Source: Rugalucina vietnamica
Taxonomy: Eukaryota > Mollusca > Bivalvia > Lucinida > Lucinidae
DNA: 64,000 nucleotides
Reading direction: 5' to 3'
Assembly: GCA_964017185.1 (NCBI GenBank)
Contig: OZ024869.1
Location: 146,501 to 210,500, forward strand
This document shows, in pieces, positions 44,204-64,000 of this stretch. Positions within the stretch are counted from its first letter, which is position 1. Each line of letters begins with the position of its first letter. The notes beneath the pieces are model-generated. The model did no database searches. It was not told the DNA's origin and saw nothing but the letters and a program-made list of their open reading frames with translations. The translations under genes and the position numbers were made by a program.

Positions 44204-46836
44204 TGCCTTCTTATCGTTATTTGTCACAGCCCTATAAACGTATAGCTTTAACACTGTTCGAAGAAATGTCAGTTCGTTAGTGACTTAATGTATCAATGAT
44301 AGGTTCCCAAGACATGAACATCCGCACAAAGACTGCAATGGTAATTTGGAGAACTGCGAAAATCAGGGACTCCAACAATCTTGAAAGGGCACCTAGACTT
44401 GCACATTTTCACTAATCAAGAAAAAGAATACACAAAATAATAAAGACAATGTTGCATAACGTTAGACATCCAGACTTAATTATCTCAGAAGCAGATTTGT
44501 CAAATACTGCCAAGGAGAGACGGCGTACATGCTATATTGGTTCCTCGATATTACTCCTCAGACCGTAAAAGACTTATTGAATATAAATAGGCCAATATAC
44601 AGGAGAAAACATTCACAAAGTTATATTTCCAGCATGGGATGAAATCCAAGCTAATATCCGCGAGACATTTTCAGAGTAATCCATATAGTATAATGTCGCC
44701 TATTTTATCGAATTACAAAAAACATCGAAGGCGTATCAGTCTGTTATTCGATAGACTGATCTAAATCTCTGCTGGGAGATATGCCAGTTTTTTGCTGTTC
44801 AGACTACAATGATACAGCTCTATTCCTAGACTATTGTATTCCGCAGAGCAATTCTTCTTCAGACTCCAACAAATCTTAGACGGAACTGAATTACAGTAGC
44901 TAGCCGTCATTAATCAGGGGTCTCGCGCCGTTCAGAGTGTAGAATGATCAATATCAATTGGCTTCACGGAAAGACACTGTCTAATTCGTGTAATTTTAAA
45001 ACCCTTGTTGATAAAAATTATTCGACTTCTATAACACATGCGTGTCTTTATTCCTGGTAGACACAATGCGCGTACACACGAACGCCATGTACTTCTCAAT
45101 GAAAGATGTAAAGAAATAACATTTGAAGTTATCGGAATTCTACGACCTTTTATATTGAACGATGCTGATTGGGTCTATTTAATCAGCTGGTGTTTTCCGA
45201 TGAGTGTCTCAAGATTTTCCTTAAACATAATTGGTGCCGTTGTCATCATGCTAATTTGACACCACTGAGTTCTGTGTAATTTGAGCAGAGGAATAACTAT
45301 CAGTAGAATAAATAGTTCAAGGGCAGTTCCATACGGATATCTTTGTCACTGCATTAAGTTTACATACATGTACATTGTTCGACACAGAACTACGTTACCC
45401 ATATACAAAATGTATTTTCAGATTGACGAAATCAGCTCTTTCCAAACGCCGGCCATAGCTTGTCTTACCCCATCAAACAACATGATCATATTCTATAAAT
45501 TCACATCACCGACATCCAAGCAATATGTAGAACAAGTGACAACAAAGCTACATCGTTCGAACGATCAGTACTTGTACTACGCTAATGACTCATAGCCTAT
45601 AATGCATCCATAAAAATAGACAGCATCCATAAAAATAGCATCCATAAAAATAGACAGCAGAACGAAACTTCCATTTTGCAACATTTAAGAATCATAACCG
45701 TTCTATTTTGTCCATGTAGGTTCATATTATATATAGATTGAGTGTCTACCAGTGTTGCATACTGACAGTGATTCACATATGACAAGTGTGTGTGTGAACC
45801 AGTTTTTTCCTGATTTTACATGTCAAGGCGAAACGAAAGGACTAAAAGAAAGACAAGAAAAACATAGCAAATTTAACAAAATACATTTTATTAAAAACAC
45901 AGGAGTACAAAGGCACCCTTCACTGTCATGATAGTAATACTAAATAACATCCATCATCATCATTTTACATATTATAATTTACTAAAATATAAACCCATTA
46001 AGCTGTCACGTGAACTATATATACTATACAGTGATGGTGTCGGGTCGAGGACGTGGTTTGTTTTCATTCTTGTCCGAATTACGTGCTCTATGCAGGAAAC
46101 ATTTAGCTCACAAGAACCGGTTAATTACCTACAAAACAATGCATGGGTTCAGACATAGCTGACGAAAATGTCGACTTAAATGTTACTAATCATTTCAGCA
46201 AAACATTTCCATGAGCCAATAAAGAATATATTTATAAGCAATAAATGAGTGATAAAATGTTTCATAACAGTAAAGCAAGAATACTTCAATGAGACCAGCT
46301 TCAAACAATAAATGTCAATTATTCGCTATTTTATCTCCTTTAAGGATGCTTTATGCATCTTTATTCACAACCTTTTACCGAAAATGCATAGCAAAACACA
46401 ATGTTACAACATCATCAAAACTCTGCAACATATCTTGTTAAAAACGCAGTAATGGGTCATTATTTCTTGTCGCACAATTTTCTCAATCACTATTTTCTTC
46501 GATGTATTATCTTTGTCTGCTCCAGTCTTATCATTGTAAGACAACACCATACAGACATGTCATTCCAGTTTTTTTATTTTAATGCGCACGAGTTTTTTAT
46601 CTACTGTTGACGATAGCATTTGAGATGTTCTTATACACAATTCGCTATGAATCCTTTGGTTTAAGTATATACTCTCGATCCACATACTAGTATAATCCTC
46701 ACATGTATCAAACTCAACAAGCACATGGATCTTCATTCCAAACACGCTTGTACACATCATCAGTGTTCATCTGTCCCATGATTTGATGTTTTATGTGAGA
46801 AGCAGCACCAGCCAACAATTACTCCATTCTGCTACA
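44204..46836. other. Intergenic region between the two receptor genes
   Basis: It should hold the promoter and 5' UTR of receptor gene 2 and the 3' UTR of gene 1. No further gene is supported: plus-strand open stretches at 45038-45259 and 45281-45595 lack recognisable domains. A short direct repeat (CATCCATAAAAATAG) occurs three times at 45604-45655. Confidence 0.5.
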
Positions 46837-57307
<10,471 letters not shown>

Positions 57308-58969
57308 CTGCAATGTAAATGTTTGTTACTTATATTGAGTACAACAAATAGATTCATAGTACTCATATGTAGGGCCTACCTGTTTTTGTAATCCATACCA
57401 AAAAGATATGACATAATTATAAGATTTGAAATCACACTGTATTAATTGATAAAGAATATTTGTTGATTCTCATTTCCATGGCCTCTTGTGTTGAACGTCC
57501 ACATTTCTTTATATAAATCATCAAACAACTAAGCTCTTTAAATACTCGCGCGTACATCATAACCTTGCATCGCCAGCTTCCCAAAGGTTTTGTGCCGAAT
57601 TCTTCTGAAATGAGCTTTAGAAAAATGAAAAAGGGTTGCGAATAAAGGTCACTGTAAATTACAATTCATGTTCAAATAACGCTTTTAGCAGCCGAAGAAA
57701 GAAAGTTGGTGTTTGGTGTAACATAGTGCATTCAGGTTCATCAATGTGCAATTCATGTTCCTATCAATCTCTAACGAAAAATCACTGCTAATTCAAGAAA
57801 TAATGTTTCTACTATATAGATGGCCACATCTCTTTCGAATCTTATACATGTACAATCTGTTATTATTCCTAAGCTACTCAGTAGGCCGTATGTGTCGTAC
57901 CTTAGAAAAAGTTTTTACAAGGTAATGCGATATTTAAAGTCTAAAAACTTGTCTCTGATAATGGTTTCATCAAAGTTTTGTATGGGAGACGACAGAAAAA
58001 ATATTTAATCGTGAAAATGCATATTTTTAGTGAATTTTAACTTGAACAAGATTTTGTCTCGGGTATGTCTTTTGTGTCATTTTTTAATGATTTTGAGCAG
58101 TCATTATTAGATAGTAGAAATTTAACATTTTTTCGGGAAAATACCTCCCTTCCATGAGCTTTTTGTACAAGAAACCCCTATTCAAAAACGTTTTAGACCA
58201 GAACTTTTTTTTATTTTTCAACCGATTTTCAAACTTTTTGCGACAAACAAGAAACTCATTTAAAATTTGAAAATATTTATTCTACATTTGAACTGTACTG
58301 TACATTTACAGATATAAAATCATAATCAAACACTACGAAACGCACTTTAGGTTAAGAAATGCATGGACGAGACGTTATCAATGAAGCAAAAAAAAAAAAA
58401 AAAAAAAAAGAGAATGACATAGAAAAAGAAGACATTTTTTCATACAGTATTATTTTATTACCAGTCTTTTATTATTCCAATGTCTTTATAGCAAGATACA
58501 GTTTTCATAAAACTTACATTCCAATGAGTACTTGTTCAGATGTTCATAAGAACAATTTACAGAGACGGTCAAACCTATACTTTATGTAGCGATAATGTAA
58601 AGTCACCCCTCTGCAACTTAGAACACTTTTTACATGCGTTCATTGTCAAATTTATCGATTTCGAAGTAAAAAAGTACATGTACAATGACAGTAATAAGAA
58701 ATTTATGGCATGCAACTATACTGATCAAAATAAGTCTATTCCTACTTTAAAATTGCCAGTTATTCTTATATGTGTGGGGTATTTCTTAATTTATGTTATA
58801 TAGTAATTTAGAAACACATTCAATAAAAGGTACACGGCAAAAGTTTACTTAAAAACTGTCTTGACGTCATTAAACGTTGTTTTATCCGTGTTTATACCAT
58901 TCAGGCCCACAGTTTTATGTGCAGTCCCATTCAATCATATTTGCTTTCAAACATCTGTTTAATGTCTAG
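57308..58969. other. No supported gene; upstream of receptor exon A
   Basis: The missing amino-terminal-domain exons of receptor gene 1 should lie in or beyond this stretch, but I could not identify one. An A run is at 58388-58409. Plus-strand open stretches at 58359-58803 are low-complexity or featureless. Confidence 0.4.
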
Positions 58970-61420
58970 AAAGCAGAAATCCGCTCAAAGTTTTGCAATT
59001 TGTTTCTTCAGACACCCGTAAGAGACTACGTTAAACGGTGCGCTACAATGAAATTGAACACTTCCCTTAATGATTTAGCTGTTAAACTAAGGATTCACGG
59101 TCGACATCCAATGCTGTCTTATCTTAGTTCTCTACCTATTGCTGTATTACGTTCTTTGGACACAGAGGCTAATAGATTTTACGATAGAAATCATCAAATG
59201 TATGACGCTGCACTGTTAACAAGATGTTATACTCAGCATGCTCTTCGTCCATTTATCGATTCCGAATCTAATCACATTAGAAGTTTTATTAAAATTCCTT
59301 TTATTAATAAAGGAATTGACTTTATTGATTTACCAAGCATATTCCGGGATAAATCAGTAATACAGTCTATACCTACGTACTTCCAAAATTCAGAACCTCC
59401 TATTATTTGTTACAAATATAATAAACCAATCAGAAATACTATTTTTAATTTCAATAAACTTGTTTCTGATCTTGATATCCATGCAAATACTCCTAAGTCT
59501 TGAGATTGTAAAGATTCAAAATTTGTTTATCAACCAGCCGGACATATAGTTACTGGAAATTTAAAAATAATTTCGGATTCTAGAATTCGCAAAATTGTTT
59601 CTAAAGGTCCGAAATATAGATTCCCCTCCTACATCAATTTCGATAAATGTAGAGAGGTGATTGCATCTGCATTGAATGATTTCGGTAATCGATGGTGTAA
59701 ACGAGAGGGTGTTGAGGATAATGCTCTTAAAGAATGGAAAAGAAGTATCTTCACGTATAAACGTATACAGTTTTATTCACAAAATACTAATCTTTTACCT
59801 CCTAAACCTAAATCGTCATTTAGGCATTTGAAGCAGGATATCCAAGAATTTCACAGAAAGTATGTCTTGGTTCCGGCAGACAAAGCCGCAAACAATGTTG
59901 TTGTTGTTTGTAGGCTTCACTACGTTAACACCTTAAAACAGGAGCTGGATGGTACCAGGGCTTATCTGGAGACAGATACTGATGAGGTGTCTGTAGTAAA
60001 TGCCCACTTAAACGATTTACCTGTTAAGTTTTCTGTTTGTGCCAATGAAGGCCAAGACAAACTTCCTACGATGTATTAGTTACCTAAGCTTCACAAAAGA
60101 CCATACAAAGCAAGATTTATTGCAAATTCTAGCTCTTGTACTACTACTGAACTTTCTAAATTATGAACTTCCTGTCTTACTGCTATTAAATCTCATGTTA
60201 TAAGATACTGTGAGACAGTGTATGAAACTTCAAATAAAAATTGGTTTTGGTCAATAAAAAATTCTGGTGAGGTGCTCAATAAATTGAAGTGTAGAGGGTT
60301 CCGTACGACGAGCTTGTCCACATATGATTTTTCTACTCTGTATACAACTTTACCACATAATCTAATTAAAGAAAAACTTCTGGATTTGATAGAGTGGACC
60401 TTCAAAAGGGCATTAAGAAACTATGGTTCACTTTATTTGGCATGTAATGACAGAAAGGCTTTTTTCACATCCTCTGACCAAAGTCGGTATACACTTTGGT
60501 CATGTCAGAATGTGTGCGACGCCTTATCCTATCTCCTGGATAATATTTATATTAGATTTGGGACCAAGTTATACAGACAAATTGTTGGAATTCCGATGGG
60601 TACAAATTGCGCACCTCTCGTAGCTGATTTATTTTTATACTGCTACGAAAGAGATTTCATGGATTCTCTTAACCATGATAATCAAGCTGATGTTATCGAG
60701 GCTTTTAAATCCACTTCTAGGTACCTCGATGACCTTTTGAACATTGACAACCCTTATTTTGAAGGTATGGTCAATCAAATTTATCCATCTGAACTACAGT
60801 TGAACAAAGCCAATATCTCGGATACCGAAGCCCCCTTTTTAGATCTACATCTTTCTGTTGCAAATGGATTTGTTTCTTCTAAAATTTATGATAAGCGCGA
60901 TGACTTTGATTTTGATATAGTAAATTTTCCGTTTTTGGATGGTGACGTTCCTCGTCGTGCTTCTTATGGTGTAAACATTTCGCAACTTAATAGGTTTGCT
61001 AGAGTCTGCAATCATGTTACAGACTTCAACGCTCGAAATAAATCTTTAACGGCCAAACTTCTCCAACAGGGCTATCGGTACCATAAACTTCGAAAAACCT
61101 TTTCTAAATTTTATCGTAGACACTATCTATTGATTTCCAAATATAATGTTGGGTTAAAGACGCTTTTAAGTGAGGGTCTTTCGGAACCAGAATTTTATGG
61201 TGACTTGGTTTACAAATTTAAGAAACTTATAGGAAGTAATGATTTTTATTTTCAGTTTAGAAAAATCATAACACGTTACAGACGTATAGGTTATAACTTG
61301 AATGTTATGCGACAGTCTGCATGCTTAGTTTTTAACCCAATCACGGTTGATAACTATGCTGCCTTCTTTAATTGCACGCCGGTGGGTCGGGCGTCAGACT
61401 CTATGATGGCCCCGACTTAA
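58970..61420 (+). pseudogene. Penelope-like reverse transcriptase, longest copy, three stops
   Basis: One reading frame of about 815 codons runs from 58970 (just after a stop at 58967) to TAA at 61420. It is broken only by in-frame stops at 59501 (TGA), 60077 (TAG) and 60164 (TGA); there is no frameshift. In order: an unrecognised N-terminal region; VLVPADKAANN near 59870, matching the conserved DKG-type block of Penelope-like proteins; LPKLHKRPYKARF; motif A STYDFSTLYTTLP near 60310; GIPMGTNCAPL near 60590; catalytic RYLDD near 60720; and a conserved C-terminal region ending SDSMMAPT. No GIY-YIG nuclease follows. Two of the three stops are sense codons in the 24-26 kb copy, so they arose after insertion. 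The 5' end is not defined. Confidence 0.85.
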
Positions 61421-62046
61421 AGCTATTCATTTTAGTTGGTTGGGGCCGGAGCTTCTTGTCTGTTGCTTGGCCCACCGGGGTCCAACTGATGTTTTTCTTT
61501 AGCTCCGGATTTAGTAAGTTATTTGGCGCCCAGGGATGGATCTCCATCGTCGGGCAGCTTACTGAATCTGTGAGTCCTGGTTTTTGATTAACCAGGATGT
61601 TTATCATGATTTATTTGTTTGTTCTTGATGATTCATTTACTAGTTATAGATTCACCACGAGGACCGAAGAACTAACTAAATGTTATGAACCACTGCAGAA
61701 GCTGAGGGTGAGGTTACGGCCGTGTAAAATCGATTTAAACCCGCCAGTAACTTTGTGTTGCTGATCGTTCCAAGTCGATACCTCTGTGGTGGTTCTTTTT
61801 GTTTTATGTCTTGGTGTTTAAAATATTTTTGTGCTGTTGGCGCCTTATATATGTTTGCATATTTTTAGTTAAGTTAAGGTACCTGAGTGGCCACCTATTG
61901 GGAAAATAGCTGCTCATTCGGCTTACGAAATGTTTTCATGGTATAAGTACCTGATTGTTAGTTTGTTTTTTTCCCACCTTGGTTTTTGGAGTGGGAGTCT
62001 TTTTCTGATTGCGCCTTTTCCTGATCGTTGCCTACTTGTACTTTTT
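61421..62046 (+). mobile_element. 3' UTR and tail of the longest Penelope-like copy
   Basis: About 625 bp common to all copies. It opens with GGGGCCGGAGCTTCTTGTC, carries the CGAGGACCGAAGAACTAAC, GGCGCCTTATATATG and GGCCACCTATTGGG blocks, and ends GCCTACTTGTACTTTTTTT. Most solo insertions in the window correspond to the last 180-480 bp of this segment. Confidence 0.9.
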
Positions 62047-63925
62047 TTGTTAATCTGACGTTAATATGCCTTATTTTTCAATGTGCCGCAAAACATTCAA
62101 AATCTCTCAATTTAGACAATTTCTTTCTGAATGACTGTTCTCTGTATCAAGAGCTTCTGATTATGACAAAAATGTCGTCTGTACATTTCTCGATAGTCTA
62201 CTGAATAAGAAAATTGTGCATAATTTTGCGTGACTGCCGTTCGTTTACGCTAAAATGAGTCACTGCTTTTCAAAAGAGACACAACAGAAATTGTTAAAGA
62301 ATGATGTGCTTAAACCACAAAATGACGTTCTCAGTAAAGATCACTTGTAATGTCAGCTTTGACGTTTCAGTCACGTAATGCGAAAACCAGTCTTTGGTCG
62401 CTAGCTTAATCCAATATTTAGACAGCTTTTAATATTTCAAATGACCAACGAGAATACAAAATGTTTTTATCGGTGACCTAAACCCAAATGACTTCCAGCC
62501 TCGATTCTAAAGCGAAATGATGATCTTTTCTGTCACTACCAATTTGACGTCACTTGTAACGCACAAACAAATTCATATGCACCAAATTCCAAGCCGAAAT
62601 AACACTTTGACATGTACTTATTTGTGCTTAATATAGAGATGAATTTTTTTACATGACAAAATGGTAAAATTATCGCTTGCATTTTGTTATGAATATTCCT
62701 AGCAAACATAGCATTGTAAGAACTCGGTAAGAACATCGCACACGTTTTCTGGAATAAAACTTAAAATTGAAACGGTGATACTTATTAGAACGAAAGTAGT
62801 CAATACCAGGATTTCGGCTATATAGCCTGGTAAGTATCCCTTTTCGAGCCAGAATTGGTCATTAATGTCTGTCAACTGTTACATTGCCATCATGTTTTGG
62901 TTCAAATTGAAACAAATTACATGTGACTTAAATGTAAAAACGAACAACCAATTATGTGAAACATGGCACTGGGATGTTCATATTATTTAATGGCGCAGTA
63001 CTAGTATATGTTTGTTATACAAAATTCCGTAATATCAGCGATGATAAGGTAAGAAGAAACTGTAGATTAATTTTCGATCCCCTGTTAATAACAGAATATG
63101 CAAGAGTTGTGTTCGGTCCAGTATGCATCATGTTCGTTGTAACAATAACAGTTTCTCTGATATAGTCAAGCTTTTCCTTTTGCTTTCGAAGTAACTCGTC
63201 CAGGAAAAATATAAAACTGTCTGTCGAAGTTGTCACGCTTCTTCCAAAATTCGATCGTAAAGTCGCTTCCTGATAGACGGATTCTGTTTGTTTTGTAGTT
63301 GGTTTGGGACTTTCAAGGGAAGCCATGCTTGAAGCTGATGATGGTGACTGCAATAAAACAATATGGTGAAAGACATAATAGAATGCATGCCTCCACATCA
63401 TTGTAAAATAACAGAAAAAGAAGATCGCGGTAGCTTATTGGTAGAATGTTGGACTCTACGTTAGAGGACGAACTTCTGTCTTGTTGTGCCCCTCAGACAT
63501 AAATATGCACTATAAGTATAAGTGGAGCATTGTTATATGAATTCTGATCAATCTGAATTAGTATGTCTTTTAATGACGTTCATCTCCAAAAGTATATATA
63601 AAATAATCATACTTACATGTCGCTTGGTGAAGAAGTGAAGCAAGTGTCACAATCCAAAACAAAACATGTTGTAAAATAAATACTGTCTTCTAAAATAACC
63701 GTGAGCTGCGTGCAAGAACGGTACTGAAAGTAGCTTCCAAAGAGATGTATGCAATTAAAAATGTAATGATTATTGTAATACTGAAAGTATCAAACGTTAT
63801 ATGCAATGCTATTACTCTTCGACTCTCATATCTTCTGTAGTCGTAGAGAAGATGTATATTGTGACATTGTGGTATTGTTCGTTTTTTGTTTTTATCTTTT
63901 TCGTGAAATTAGAACGGCTAAAACG

Positions 63926-63964
<39 letters not shown>

Positions 63965-64000
63965 ATGTATTTTGATTTGATTTTATAAATCATATTTACA
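62047..64000. other. No supported gene
   Basis: Mostly AT-rich sequence. 63015-63353 on the minus strand is open for over 100 codons after a fair acceptor (TTTATTGCAG) and reads SPSSASSMASLESPKPTTKQ and beyond. It is unrecognised, and a donor is not evident. An A run lies at 63926-63963. Confidence 0.4.
63424..63492 (+). other. Decayed tRNA-like (SINE-like) segment
   Basis: GCGGTAGCTTATTGGTAGAA is a good A-box match, and GGACTCTACGTTAGAGG resembles an anticodon arm. The B box is not recognisable, so this is at best a degenerate SINE head, not a functional tRNA. Confidence 0.35.

Noticed and set aside
57540-57640. Last amino-terminal-domain exon of receptor gene 1 (EFGTKPLGSWRC)
   Set aside because: There is a plausible acceptor and a slight resemblance to the G-x-W region before S1, but the reading does not lead in phase to exon A and the match is too short.
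62701-62884. Minus-strand exon encoding a hydrophobic segment (GYIAEILVLTTFVLISITV)
   Set aside because: Only 57 codons after a stop, a poor acceptor, no family match. It could easily be chance in AT-rich DNA.
63424-63492. Functional tRNA gene
   Set aside because: The A box is good but the B box and acceptor-stem pairing are not recognisable.

Overview
The window is animal nuclear DNA, most likely from a bivalve or closely related mollusc. It is AT-rich and intron-rich, and most of it is repeats and mobile elements. The mollusc call rests on two repeat types I know to be common in bivalves. One is a tRNA-derived SINE at 41.9-42.2 kb. The other is a repeat opening with a hairpin around AGCTCACCTGAG at 36.3 kb. 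No bacterial-type gene, operon or CRISPR array is present.

Host genes. The clearest gene is an AMPA-type ionotropic glutamate receptor on the minus strand (46837-57307). Ten exons with consistent splice phases encode the whole ligand-binding and membrane part plus a C-terminal tail ending in TDV. The amino-terminal domain was not found and probably lies beyond 64 kb. Downstream on the same strand is the start of a second receptor gene: a signal-peptide exon (44125-44203) that splices in phase to a first amino-terminal-domain exon (35433-35582). The two genes form a tandem receptor cluster whose introns are full of transposons.

Mobile elements. (1) 5047-13087 is an 8-kb foldback element. Its inverted arms are arrays of about 0.44-kb units joined by heptamer (TTAGAAG) repeats, and it has an 8-bp target duplication with one mismatch. 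(2) A Penelope-like retroelement without an endonuclease domain is present as four reverse-transcriptase copies (15.6, 24.3-26.7, 48.7 and 59-62 kb) and about twenty copies of its 3' tail alone. The tails end at the same place and occur solo, in tandem and nested. (3) 23125-27472 is a 4.3-kb element with roughly 90-bp terminal inverted repeats starting CAC and an exact 5-bp TGTCC duplication. It hosts a retroelement copy that itself hosts a tail. (4) 31513-34631 is a tRNA-derived SINE whose (TA)n tail holds a 2.5-kb palindrome of two endonuclease-bearing Penelope-like copies, each with a hammerhead-ribozyme-like motif. (5) Several TIR elements flanked by TA lie at 19071-20234, 29756-30038, 42550-43510 and 47865-50398.

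Other repeats. A protein-like repeat ('D') is present three times (1.4, 16-18 and 29.5-31.4 kb). Comparing its copies shows filled and empty sites for several insertions. A 377-bp repeat ('A') is tandem at 16.7-17.5 kb and dispersed elsewhere. A 137-bp near-perfect palindrome sits at 39231-39367. All alignments were made by eye, so boundaries of diverged copies are approximate.
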